NCBI RefSeq assembly: GCF_041903755.1
Contig: NZ_JBBWVE010000006.1
Location: forward strand, 135,341 to 199,340
DNA length: 64,000 nucleotides
Source: Thiocapsa roseilacustris
GTDB taxonomy: Bacteria; Pseudomonadota; Gammaproteobacteria; Chromatiales; Chromatiaceae
Direction: 5' to 3'
The notes below the pieces were generated by a model. The model did not search any database and was not told the origin of the DNA. It worked only from the letters and a program-made list of their open reading frames with translations. Below are positions 33,722 to 42,543 of the stretch, piece after piece. The stretch's first letter is position 1; every line of letters starts with the position of its first letter. The position numbers were made by a program, and so were the translations under genes.

Positions 33722-34498
33722 ATGGGTGCAATAGAGCCACCAGTAGCCGGCGGCTGGCGCCAAGCGCGCGGTCGCAACAGGATTCAGGCATTCAGTCTGT
33801 GTTGCAGTCTGTTGATTGTCGGGTGCGGCCCGCGCCTGGCCACGAAGGCGGACGATGCCGCTCAGCTAGCCAACCCGATGCTCAATGCAAGCTATGCGCA
33901 AGAGGCCGAGGTTCCGTTCGTGATGGAACCGAAACCGGCCAGGCCATTGAGCTCCGGGCGGGCCAACTTTGGGTCGGAGAACGCATCGCGCAGGACACGG
34001 GAGACGGCGGATTGGGTTGTCGCTTCAAGAGACAATCTCAACATGCCGTTCGCGATCGTCGATAAGGTCAACGCCAAGGTCTATGTCTTTAGCGTGGACG
34101 GACAGCTCAAGGGCGCGGCCCCCGTGCTGCTGGGTATGGGGATCGGTGATCACGTCGCCCCCGGCATTAGCGACATGCGGATGTCACGCATCCCCCCCGA
34201 GGATCGTACAACGCCCGCGGGGCGCTTCCTGACGGCGATGGGGCGCAATTCCCATGGCAAGGAAATCCTCTGGCTGGACTACGAAAATGCCATCTCCATG
34301 CATCCGGTCGTGACGAGCATACCCGAGCAGCGCCGACCGCAACGCCTAGCCAGTCCAACGCCGCTCGATAACCGTATTTCCTATGGCTGCATCAATGTTC
34401 CACCGGAATTCTTTACGGACGTGATACATCGCCTGTTTGCGGGGACGGTCGGCATTGTCTATGTCATGCCGGAAACGAAACAGCGCCCGGCGCTTTAG
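33722..34498 (+). CDS. L,D-transpeptidase (ErfK/YbiS/YnhG family) lipoprotein
   Basis: This 258-aa YkuD-domain protein cross-links peptidoglycan or attaches proteins to it. A signal with lipobox LIVGC (C35) suggests a lipoprotein. The catalytic motif is ISYGCINVP with C223, and a histidine precedes it in ISMHPVV. The domain covers about 100-250, starting at MPFAIVDKVNAKVYVF. The 60-residue linker after C35 is not conserved in character. It is convergent with the secreted Cys-His-Asp protein that follows. Confidence 0.88.
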   Translation: MGAIEPPVAGGWRQARGRNRIQAFSLCCSLLIVGCGPRLATKADDAAQLANPMLNASYAQEAEVPFVMEPKPARPLSSGRANFGSENASRRTRETADWVVASRDNLNMPFAIVDKVNAKVYVFSVDGQLKGAAPVLLGMGIGDHVAPGISDMRMSRIPPEDRTTPAGRFLTAMGRNSHGKEILWLDYENAISMHPVVTSIPEQRRPQRLASPTPLDNRISYGCINVPPEFFTDVIHRLFAGTVGIVYVMPETKQRPAL

Positions 34499-34566
34499 GC
34501 GGTGTTCTTGGACTGGAGCAACCTCGGCAGCCTCCGTGACTGTCCGACCGGGCGCGGTTTCATCGA

Positions 34567-35304
34567 TTAATCGATTAAAACGTGAAAATTCGTTTTGCAG
34601 AGCTCGTCGATTGAGTGCGGTGTCGAATTCAGACGTGCGAAAGGCGGGTTCCATGCCTTCTTCTTGTCGATCCAGCTCGCCAAGGGCATGACCATCGGCA
34701 GATGGCCGTTTGGACGATACCAGGAGTCAACGCTCCAAGGATGCCCGCTCTCGTTGTCGATGATGACGGCCGTCCAGTGAACCGCCGTGACATCGAAGAG
34801 ACCGCGCACTTTGGGCGATGCGACCGTCCAGCCGGGCAATTCCCGAATATCCCGAAGAATATGCAGATACGTCGTGGTGTTGCTGGCGCTATCGACGCAA
34901 TCCATCCTCCCCTCGACTCCCGCCTCGAAATCGTTAATGGCAAGGTCGTTCGCCAACAACGGCTGATACTTCTGTGCCAGCACCTCCATTTGCCAGATGC
35001 CGATACGCACATGCTGTAATCGATCGTGAAGACTTGTGCCCGGACAAACCGCCATATGCCTTTTTAGAAGAGCCATATCCGCGGGCGTGAAGGTCATGGT
35101 CTGTCTGCGCGCACATGACCAGTTAAAGCAAATTCGCAGCGTGACTGACCCGTCCGCGTCGATCACGTACTCTGGTGGAAGTGGTCTCGAAACCGACGAT
35201 ACCCGATCGTTATCCAAAATCGGCGATGACGAGGCGGCGCCAACCAAACCAGTCTGGACGACGAGTATCGTCAACACCCCGATCGCAGCGGGCCGGAAAA
35301 GCAT
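34567..35304 (-). CDS. Secreted protein with transglutaminase-like Cys-His-Asp signature
   Basis: The protein has 245 aa with a signal peptide (AAIGVLTILVVQTGLVGAAS). I do not recognise a named family. The order GRMDCVDSASNTT (C136), AVHWTAVII (H176) and WSVDSWYRP (D193) is that expected of papain-like or transglutaminase-like enzymes; this is inference. The frame extends to a TTG at 35328, but the ATG at 35304 gives a standard signal. It is convergent with the L,D-transpeptidase and 150 bp downstream of a small lipoprotein on the same strand, so a cell-wall role is plausible. Confidence 0.7.
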   Translation of the reverse strand: MLFRPAAIGVLTILVVQTGLVGAASSSPILDNDRVSSVSRPLPPEYVIDADGSVTLRICFNWSCARRQTMTFTPADMALLKRHMAVCPGTSLHDRLQHVRIGIWQMEVLAQKYQPLLANDLAINDFEAGVEGRMDCVDSASNTTTYLHILRDIRELPGWTVASPKVRGLFDVTAVHWTAVIIDNESGHPWSVDSWYRPNGHLPMVMPLASWIDKKKAWNPPFARLNSTPHSIDELCKTNFHVLID

Positions 35305-35456
35305 CGATGTCGCTACACGAATCCCCAAAGGCTCTCGCCAACATGAAGCTGAAGGGCTTTATGCATCATCCGGGATTCCACCCTCGACGTTTGCTGCCAA
35401 CTGGAGATCGTCGATCTCAAGGTTGACAGCAAATAGGATGGAAGACCGAGAGCGTA

Positions 35457-35597
35457 TCAATTGCGATCGGGTTTTGGCTCATACATCGGCGCGGCGGCGG
35501 CCGGCGCCGGCTCGTGCTTCGAGGCCGTGCTGCAGGCCGAGAGCAGCAGCACCAACGTGATGGCGAGAAGAAGAGCGCTTGTCGAGATGTTGTTCAT
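35457..35597 (-). CDS. Small lipoprotein
   Basis: This 46-aa product has a signal NNISTSALLLAITLVLLLSA and lipobox LLSAC (C22), then a short Ala/Pro-rich tail ending YEPKPDRN. It is too short for automatic calling but has a clear lipoprotein layout. It lies upstream of the secreted Cys-His-Asp gene on the same strand, with 152 bp between them. Function is unknown. Confidence 0.6.
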   Translation of the reverse strand: MNNISTSALLLAITLVLLLSACSTASKHEPAPAAAAPMYEPKPDRN

Positions 35598-36120
35598 CTG
35601 TCGTTACCCATTTTGGTTTTTATTGGAAATTCACGCTACCGACAATACGGCGGCGATGTCGATGCTTGACTGCCGGCATCACCCACACACATCCGTTTGT
35701 CTGTACACGACCAGCCCAGCATCCAATCTCGATGCCTGGCGATCAGTCTAGCCGTCACGGCGCCGTTTGTCAGCGCCGGCATCACCGGGAGCTGTCGGGG
35801 ACGCTGCGTTTTGCACAACCGACGTCCGATGCCGTTCACGCATCTGTACACCTGACCGGACAAAACGGGCGACCCCGCTGTCGTACACCGCGGACGACAT
35901 CAGGCGAGCTTTCCGCCGGATTCACCCGGATTGCCCCTTTGTCGCGGAGCTGACTGATGGCCATCGACATCGATCCCAAGGGAAACCATCCAACTCTCGG
36001 GGTTGCCGGAGGCAGAACGGCAGCGTTAGCTGCCACGCCTGGAGCCGGTCGCGATGCCCTTGGGTCAGGTCCTCTCAGAATTTCGCCATGAGCCTCAAGG
36101 TGATCACGACGAAACCTTTC
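35598..36120. other. Non-coding region of ~520 bp
   Basis: No gene is recognised. Frames here have no family-like content. A fragment GCTGCGTTTTGCACAACCGA near 35808 resembles half of the GGTTGTGC repeat family. Confidence 0.4.
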
Positions 36121-38487
36121 TCATGGCGGTGATCCGATCGGAGGGGACGGGTCGCTTCCGGTGGCGGGCGTGCGGCGGCGATACCAGTCGGCGAGCTCGC
36201 CACCGGTCATGGGTTCGCCCAGATAGAAACCCTGGGCCCGGTCGCAGCCCAGGTCGCGCACCGCACCGAGCTGGCCCTCGGTCTCGACGCCGATCGCGGT
36301 GACCTTGATCTGCAGTGCATGGCCGAGACGCACGATGGTCTCGACGATGGCCGGCGCGCGCACCCCGCCGTCCAAACCCTGGACCAGGGTCCGGTTGATC
36401 TCCAGAGCGTCCAAGGGCAGGTCTTCGATCTCGCCGAGGCAGGAGGGTCCGAGGCCGAAGTCGTCCAGCGCAACCCGCACTCCCAGCGCATGCAGATTAT
36501 CCAGGAGGCGGCGCGATGCGGAGGTGTCCTGCAGCAGCGTGGCCTCGCCCAGGGCCAGCGACACCAGGGCCGGGTCGACCCCGCCGGTCCGAAGCGCGTC
36601 CGTGATGTGCCGCAGAAACGACTGATGACGGAACTGACGCGCCGAGACGTTCACCGTGACGGCGATCGGCGGCAATCCCTCGGCCAACCAAGCGCGATGC
36701 TGCCGCAAGACCTCCCGGAGCACCCAGGCACCGAGGTCGTGGATGAGGCCGATCGATTCGGCGATCGGCAAGAATACCAAGGGTGCGATCTCGCTGCCGT
36801 CGGCTTGCGGCCAGCGCAGCAGTGCTTCGACCCCGATGACGGCGCCGCTGCGCAGATCGAGCACCGGTTGGTAGAGGAGGCGAAACCCGTTGTGCGACAT
36901 CGCCTCGCGCAGCCCGTCCTTCAGCGCCGCGACGGCGCTCGACTGCCGCTCGAGCGCGGCCGTGGCGAACTGAAACTGCCCCGGACTGAACTGTTTGGCA
37001 TGGTACATGGCCAGATCAGCGCACTTGATCAGGGCGTCGAACGTCGCGGCGTCGTCCGGATAGAGGCTGATCCCGATGCTGGGCACACAGGTCAATGCCT
37101 GCTCGGCGACCGGGTAAGGGCGCGAGAGCGCGGCGATGGCGGTACCGGCGGCGGTCGCGGCGTCGTCTTCGTCCCGGATGTTGGCCAGGACGATCACGAA
37201 CTCGTCTCCGCCGAGTCGGGCCACCAGGTCGTCGGCGCGGAACGACGCGCGCAGGCGTTGCGCGGTCTGCCGCAGCACCTCGTCGCCGACCGCGTTTCCG
37301 AAGTTGTCGTTGATGGTCTTGAACCGGTCCAGGTCGACGAACAAGACCGCCAGGAGTTTACCCGCGCGCCCGGCGCCGGCAAGCATCTGCGCGGCTATCG
37401 GCGCGAGCAGGCCGCGGCCCGGCAACCCGGTCAAGGGGTCGTGCTGCGCCAAGTGCAGTGCACGCTCCTCGGATTCCTTGCGTCGGGTCACATCCTGGTG
37501 AACGATCAGGACCCGATCGAGCCGGCCCCGATCATCCATGATCGGCTCCAGATAGGCCGCGAACCAGAGGAAGTCCCCGTTCTTGCTGTGTTGGCGATAG
37601 TGGATCTCGGGGGGCGCATCGCAGTCGGTGGCGAAGCGGGCGAAGGCGGCGCGGACCGGCTCGCGATCCTCCGGGTGCAGCCGGGCCAGCCAAGCGTCCA
37701 GGGTTTGCGGCGCCGCGGCGTTCTGCGCATTGCTCGTCGGCGAGTGCGCGGCGGGTGGCAGGGCGATGGCGCCGGTGCGCGGATCCCACTCCAGATAGCC
37801 GACATCGGCGATCCTCGCCACCCGTTTCAACCGCACTTGGGCGTCGAGCAGTCGCTGCTCGCCTTCTTTGCTCGCCGTGATGTCGGTCAGGGTGGCCCGC
37901 CAGTGGCCTTGACTGCCCATCCGAGACGGCTCGAGAGCGCTGTCGACACGGACCCAGCGCGCGACGCCCTGCGTCTTGCGCAGCCGCAGCTCGCAGGTCT
38001 GGGGCTCGCGCGTGTTGCGTAGCCGATGCAGGCAGCCATAGAGGATGTCCTGGTCTTCCGGAAGGATGAACCGGGTCAGTGGACGGCCGACCAGGCCGAC
38101 ACGTAGGGTTTCAAGCAGGGTGGCGGCGGCAAGGTTGGCCTCCCGGATCAAGCCCTCGTCGGTCAGGGTCACGTAGCCGATCGGCGCCAGATCGTAAAGA
38201 TCGAAGTACCGTGACCGGGCGGTTTCCAGCGCCTCTTGGGTGCGCAGCAGCTCGTCGTTCTGCAGCTCGAGCTCGATCTGATGCACTTGCAGCTCGTGGA
38301 TCAGGCGTTCGGCCTCCTCGGGTGCGAGTGCCGGGGGTGCCGGCTCGTCGGGTGTCGACAGGCGCGCTTCGGCCTCTCGACGCAGCCGTGCCGAGGTCTC
38401 CTCGCGGGAGGGCGCGCGCGGCGGGATGCCTGCGACGCCCCGCTCGCCCGGATCTTGGTTTGCTTCGAGATCATGCGGGGCGGTCAT
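36121..38487 (-). CDS. PAS-PAS-GGDEF-EAL signalling protein
   Basis: This 788-aa cytoplasmic protein has an N-terminal coiled coil (about 50-90), two PAS domains (about 90-350), GGDEF (about 355-510) and EAL (about 530-775). The diguanylate cyclase motif RLGGDEF (about 425) and I-site RADD (about 417) are intact. In the EAL domain EALLRW, VNVSARQF and LDDFGLG are present. However, the usual lysine of LKID is replaced (LEIN, about 696) and the glutamate of AEGVET is Ile (AIGVET, about 732), so phosphodiesterase activity is doubtful. Its start overlaps the CheB/CheR stop by 4 bp. Confidence 0.9.
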   Translation of the reverse strand: MTAPHDLEANQDPGERGVAGIPPRAPSREETSARLRREAEARLSTPDEPAPPALAPEEAERLIHELQVHQIELELQNDELLRTQEALETARSRYFDLYDLAPIGYVTLTDEGLIREANLAAATLLETLRVGLVGRPLTRFILPEDQDILYGCLHRLRNTREPQTCELRLRKTQGVARWVRVDSALEPSRMGSQGHWRATLTDITASKEGEQRLLDAQVRLKRVARIADVGYLEWDPRTGAIALPPAAHSPTSNAQNAAAPQTLDAWLARLHPEDREPVRAAFARFATDCDAPPEIHYRQHSKNGDFLWFAAYLEPIMDDRGRLDRVLIVHQDVTRRKESEERALHLAQHDPLTGLPGRGLLAPIAAQMLAGAGRAGKLLAVLFVDLDRFKTINDNFGNAVGDEVLRQTAQRLRASFRADDLVARLGGDEFVIVLANIRDEDDAATAAGTAIAALSRPYPVAEQALTCVPSIGISLYPDDAATFDALIKCADLAMYHAKQFSPGQFQFATAALERQSSAVAALKDGLREAMSHNGFRLLYQPVLDLRSGAVIGVEALLRWPQADGSEIAPLVFLPIAESIGLIHDLGAWVLREVLRQHRAWLAEGLPPIAVTVNVSARQFRHQSFLRHITDALRTGGVDPALVSLALGEATLLQDTSASRRLLDNLHALGVRVALDDFGLGPSCLGEIEDLPLDALEINRTLVQGLDGGVRAPAIVETIVRLGHALQIKVTAIGVETEGQLGAVRDLGCDRAQGFYLGEPMTGGELADWYRRRTPATGSDPSPPIGSPP

Positions 38488-41400
38488 GACCGGTCCTCGG
38501 TCATCGGGGCATCGGTTGGTTCAGGTGCTCCGGGGGGGGGGGAGGTGACGTCCTCGAGTGCCAGCAGGATCATGCCGGGCTGACCCTCGCCGGGGTCGAT
38601 GCGCCGGGCGTTGAGCCGCAGCGAGCGGGCTCCGATGTCCGCAAATTCCTGCTCCACCGCAAAGTCCTCGAAGCTGCCGCCTTGGGCTTGGATCCCCTGC
38701 AGGCGATCGCGCAGTGCCGGGATGTCCCAACGGTGATGGCTCAGCGTGAACAGCAGCCGGTCGCGGGTGTCCGCCTCGTTCAGTCGGAAGTGGCGGTAGA
38801 AGGCGCGGTTGGCCGAGACCACCCGTAGGTCCGAATCCAGAACGACCAGGGGCTCGCGTACCGCATCCACGATCGCCTCGGCGAAGGCTCGGGCAGCACG
38901 CATCGCGTCCTCGTTGCGCTTGCGCTCGGAGATGTCGACGAAGGTGATGACGGCGCCCTCGATGACGTTCTCCAGGGTGCGATAGGGTCCGATGCGCATC
39001 AGGTACCAGGCGCCCTGCCGGCTCTGCACCTCGTGCTCGCGAGGGATCAGATCGCTCAGAACGGCCTGCACGTCTTCGGTGAGATCGGTGTAGTTCGCCA
39101 GGTTGGAGACGATGTCGCTGACCGGTCGACCGACGTCGCTCTGGATCAGCTTGATCAGCCGGGTCGCCGTCGGCGTGAAGCGGGTGATCCGCAGTTGGTG
39201 GTCGACGAACAGGGTGGCCACGCCCGTGCCGGCGAGCAGGTTGTTCATGTCGTTGTTGGCGCGCGAGAGATCGGCGACCTTGGTCTGGAGCTCGGCGTTG
39301 ACGGTGGCCAGTTCCTCGTTGACCGATTGCAGCTCCTCTTTGGAGGTCTCCAGCTCCTCGTTGGTGGATTGGATCTCCTCGTTGACCGACTGCATCTCCT
39401 CGTTGGTCGATTTCAGCTCCTCGTTGGAGGTCTCCATCTCTTCGCGTGTGGATTGCAGATAGTCATCCTTCGCACGCAGCTCGAGTTCCAGCTCGGCGAT
39501 GCGTGCGTTAGGCTCCGGGTTGGCATCGGCGGTGTCCGGCGCAGTCGTACCCGGCGCGGCCGGCTGCGGTGAGGCCGTCTCCAGGACAATCAGGTAGAAG
39601 TCCGTCAGCAGGATCCCGTCCAGAAGCGTCTGCTCCGGGCGTACCGTCAGATCGACGCGGCTGAAGTCGCCGTTGGTCTTCACCCGGAGCCCGCTGCGAC
39701 GCACCGGCTCGCGGTGCGTCACGGCGTGGTGCAGCGCGATCGTCAGATCGCGTCGCAAGCCATCGCGCGCCATCGCGAAGATGTTCATGGCGGCATCGCC
39801 GGGGGCGGGCTCCAGGTACTGCCCGGTGCGACCGTAGATGTGGAGGATCTCGCCGCGGCCGTTGACGAGGATGCCCGCCGGAGCACAGTGACGCAGCAGG
39901 GCTTGCTCGGTCAGCGCGAAGGCGCCGCGCGGTTGCTCCAGACGGTTGTAGAGCTTCCTTTTGCGGTCGAGCGGTGCGAACAGGGCAGGGACCTCGCCGA
40001 CGGTCTCGGAGGTGCCCAGAAAGAGCACGCCGTTCGGATTCAGGGCATAGTGAAAGAGCGCGATCAGGCGCGCTTGCAGATCGCCGTTGAGATAGATCAA
40101 TAGGTTGCGACAACTGATGAGGTCCATCCTGGAGAAGGGCGGGTCCTGCACCAGGTCCTGCTCGGAGAAGATCAGGAGATCGCGCACCACCTTTTGAACG
40201 CGGTAGCCCCCCTGCGGATCCTCCGAGAAGAAGCGGGCCAGCCGTTCCGCCGAGACGTCGGCGGAGATGCTGCTCGGATAGAGTCCGGTGCGGGCCTGCG
40301 CGATGGCGCGTGGATCGATGTCGGTCGCGAAGACCTGCACCTTGAACACCTGCTTGAGGGTTTCCAGATGCTCGCGCAGCAGGATGGCGATGGAGTAGGC
40401 CTCCTCCCCGGTCGAGCAACCGCAAACCCAGACCCTTACGGTCGCGCCCGCCGGCTTGCCGAAGAACAGACGCGGAATGACCTCCTCCTCCAGGGCGGCG
40501 AAGGCATCGGGATCGCGGAAGAAGTTGGTGACGCCGATCAGCAGGTCGCTGAACAGGGCCTCGATCTCCGCCGGGTCCTGCCGCAGGTAGCCGACGTAGT
40601 CGCCTTGGCAATCGATCCGATGCAGTGCCATGCGTCGCTCGATCCGACGTCGCAGGGTGGTCTCCTTGTACTGGGAGAAATCATGGCGGGTCTGGTCACG
40701 CAGCAGGATGCAGATCTTGGTCAGGGTATCCTCGGACGACGCCGACGGGGCGACCGGTCGGGTGGCTTGGCCGAAGGCCTGTGCGGCATAGGCGATGAGG
40801 TGCGCCGGCATCTCCGCCGGGGGCAGGACGTCATCGGCATGACCGCTGGCGATGAGGCTGCGCGGCATGCCGTCGTAGGCCGCCGTCTTAGGCGCCTGGG
40901 CAATGACCAGGCCGCCTTCGCCCTTGATCGCCCACGCGCCCAGGGTGCCGTCGCTGCCGGTACCCGAGAGCACGACACAGATGGCACGCTCGTGTTGGTC
41001 TTGGGCCAGGGACCGGAAGAAGAAGTCGATCGGCAGGCGCAACCCCCGCGGCGCCGTGGGCTCGAGCAGGCGCAGCGTGCCGTTGAACAGCGCCATGTCG
41101 TGGCTGGGCGGGATAATGTAGGCGCAGTCCGGCTCGACCCGCATGCCGTCCGCGACCTCCTGGACCTGCATGCGGGTGTAGCGCTTGACCAGCTCGGTCA
41201 GGATGCTCTTGTGATCCGGCGCGAGATGCTGCACCAGCACGAAGGCCATGCCGGTCTGGATATCGCGCGGAATGGCCGAAAAGAAGGCCTCGAACGCGGC
41301 CAAGCCGCCGGCGGAGGCACCGATGCCGACGACCGGGAAGGGCGGCGCGGCGCTCCGTTCGGGCGGCGGCCCCATGGCATTCGGATTCTCGGTCGTGTCG

Positions 41401-41546
41401 GTCGAGATCGGCGGTGCGGTGGCGGACGACGGCTCCGCGGGCTCCGTCGCATCGAGCGTTGCCGGCGACGGCTCCGTGATCTCCGGCTGCGCGACGGGAG
41501 ACATGGCAGTGTGTGTACGGTTGCCCGGGGTCCTCGTCTTGGTCAT
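38484..41546 (-). CDS. CheB/CheR fusion protein with PAS domains
   Basis: The protein has 1,020 aa: a CheB methylesterase domain (about 70-245; S78 in GIGASAGG, H107 in VQHLAPDH, D199 in GTGSDG), a CheR methyltransferase (about 255-510; CGCSTGEEAYS binds SAM), a long Asn-Glu-rich coiled coil (about 690-780) and two PAS domains. No CheB receiver domain is seen. Such hybrids are usually signalling proteins outside the main chemotaxis operon. The ATG at 41546 (MTKTRTPGNR) is chosen over the open frame to 41621. An 11-C run lies near the 3' end at 38532-38542, and the next gene overlaps by ATGA. Confidence 0.92.
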   Translation of the reverse strand: MTKTRTPGNRTHTAMSPVAQPEITEPSPATLDATEPAEPSSATAPPISTDTTENPNAMGPPPERSAAPPFPVVGIGASAGGLAAFEAFFSAIPRDIQTGMAFVLVQHLAPDHKSILTELVKRYTRMQVQEVADGMRVEPDCAYIIPPSHDMALFNGTLRLLEPTAPRGLRLPIDFFFRSLAQDQHERAICVVLSGTGSDGTLGAWAIKGEGGLVIAQAPKTAAYDGMPRSLIASGHADDVLPPAEMPAHLIAYAAQAFGQATRPVAPSASSEDTLTKICILLRDQTRHDFSQYKETTLRRRIERRMALHRIDCQGDYVGYLRQDPAEIEALFSDLLIGVTNFFRDPDAFAALEEEVIPRLFFGKPAGATVRVWVCGCSTGEEAYSIAILLREHLETLKQVFKVQVFATDIDPRAIAQARTGLYPSSISADVSAERLARFFSEDPQGGYRVQKVVRDLLIFSEQDLVQDPPFSRMDLISCRNLLIYLNGDLQARLIALFHYALNPNGVLFLGTSETVGEVPALFAPLDRKRKLYNRLEQPRGAFALTEQALLRHCAPAGILVNGRGEILHIYGRTGQYLEPAPGDAAMNIFAMARDGLRRDLTIALHHAVTHREPVRRSGLRVKTNGDFSRVDLTVRPEQTLLDGILLTDFYLIVLETASPQPAAPGTTAPDTADANPEPNARIAELELELRAKDDYLQSTREEMETSNEELKSTNEEMQSVNEEIQSTNEELETSKEELQSVNEELATVNAELQTKVADLSRANNDMNNLLAGTGVATLFVDHQLRITRFTPTATRLIKLIQSDVGRPVSDIVSNLANYTDLTEDVQAVLSDLIPREHEVQSRQGAWYLMRIGPYRTLENVIEGAVITFVDISERKRNEDAMRAARAFAEAIVDAVREPLVVLDSDLRVVSANRAFYRHFRLNEADTRDRLLFTLSHHRWDIPALRDRLQGIQAQGGSFEDFAVEQEFADIGARSLRLNARRIDPGEGQPGMILLALEDVTSPPPGAPEPTDAPMTEDRS

Positions 41547-41710
41547 GGCTTGTCTCCGCCGGATCTGATTCTCTGCTCTCGATCTTCTTGTCAAGCAGAG
41601 TAGCGGATACACCGTAAGCACTCTGTACGCTGTCGTACATAGGGCGGCGATGCCAAGTATGCTGTGCTATCTTTTCCCATGATCCAGAGTGAAGTCGCCG
41701 GAGAGCTCTC

Positions 41711-42451
41711 ATGCCCATCGCCACTCCGAGCCCGCGCCAAAACCATCTGCTGGCCGCTCTGCCAGGGCCCGAATTTCGCAAGCTGTTGCCGCACTTGGAG
41801 ATGGTTCAGCTGGATCTGGGGCAGACGCTCCACGAGTCCGGGGGGAAGTTGAATCACGTCTATTTCCCGACCACCGCCATCGTGTCCCTCCTGTATGTCA
41901 TGGAGGATGGCGCATCCGCGGAGATCGCCGTGGTCGGCAATGACGGCATCGTCGGCATCGCCCTCTTCATGGGCGGGGGAACCATGCCGAATCGTGCCGT
42001 GGTGCAGAGCGCCGGGGAGGCCTATCGGCTTGGCGGCCCTCTGCTCAAGCAGGCATTCACGCGTACCGGGGGACGCCGCGCAGGGGTCTTGGCGCCGCTG
42101 TTGCTGCGTTACACCCTGGCTCTGCTGACCCAGATGGCGCAGACCGCCGTCTGCAATCGTCATCACACGGTGGACCAGCAGCTGTGTCGATGGCTGCTGC
42201 TCAGTCTCGACCGTCTGCCCTCAAACGAGCTTCACATGACCCAGGAGTTGATCGCCAACATGCTGGGTGTGCGGCGCGAGGGCGTGACCGAGGCGGCCGG
42301 AAGCCTGCAGCGTGCCGGGTTGATCGAGTACAGCCGGGGGCGGATCACCGTCCTGGATCGACCGGGCCTGGAAGCGCGGGTGTGCGAGTGCTACGAGGTG
42401 GTCAGGAAAGAATTTCAGCGCCTGCTTCCCGATGTGATTCCTCCACCCTAA
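41711..42451 (+). CDS. Crp/Fnr family transcriptional regulator
   Basis: This 246-aa paralogue of the 20771-21481 product shares layout and motifs: HVYFPTTAIVSLLYVM and NDGIVGIALFMGG in the sensor, and ELIANMLGVRREGVTEAAG in the winged helix. There is no Fnr cysteine cluster. It is divergent from the CheB/CheR-GGDEF pair with 164 bp between starts, so it may control that pair; this is inference. Confidence 0.9.
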   Translation: MPIATPSPRQNHLLAALPGPEFRKLLPHLEMVQLDLGQTLHESGGKLNHVYFPTTAIVSLLYVMEDGASAEIAVVGNDGIVGIALFMGGGTMPNRAVVQSAGEAYRLGGPLLKQAFTRTGGRRAGVLAPLLLRYTLALLTQMAQTAVCNRHHTVDQQLCRWLLLSLDRLPSNELHMTQELIANMLGVRREGVTEAAGSLQRAGLIEYSRGRITVLDRPGLEARVCECYEVVRKEFQRLLPDVIPPP

Positions 42452-42472
42452 GTGCGTCGCGGGGTCGCACCG

Positions 42473-42511
42473 CCGACGGTTGGTTGTGCCTCGCACGGCT
42501 CGGCACAACCT
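42473..42511. repeat. Half-copy of the GGTTGTGC...GCACAACC repeat
   Basis: ACGGTTGGTTGTGCCTCGCA followed by CGGCTCGGCACAACC forms a hairpin between the Crp/Fnr gene and the convergent pdxA. Confidence 0.7.
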
Positions 42512-42543
42512 TCGCGCTCGGCAGAGCGGTTTCGGAATTCGCC

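Noticed and set aside
35767..36132. 121-codon plus-strand frame in the gap before the GGDEF gene
   Set aside because: It is Arg/Ser-rich with no recognisable content or ribosome site and overlaps the 3' end of the opposing gene.
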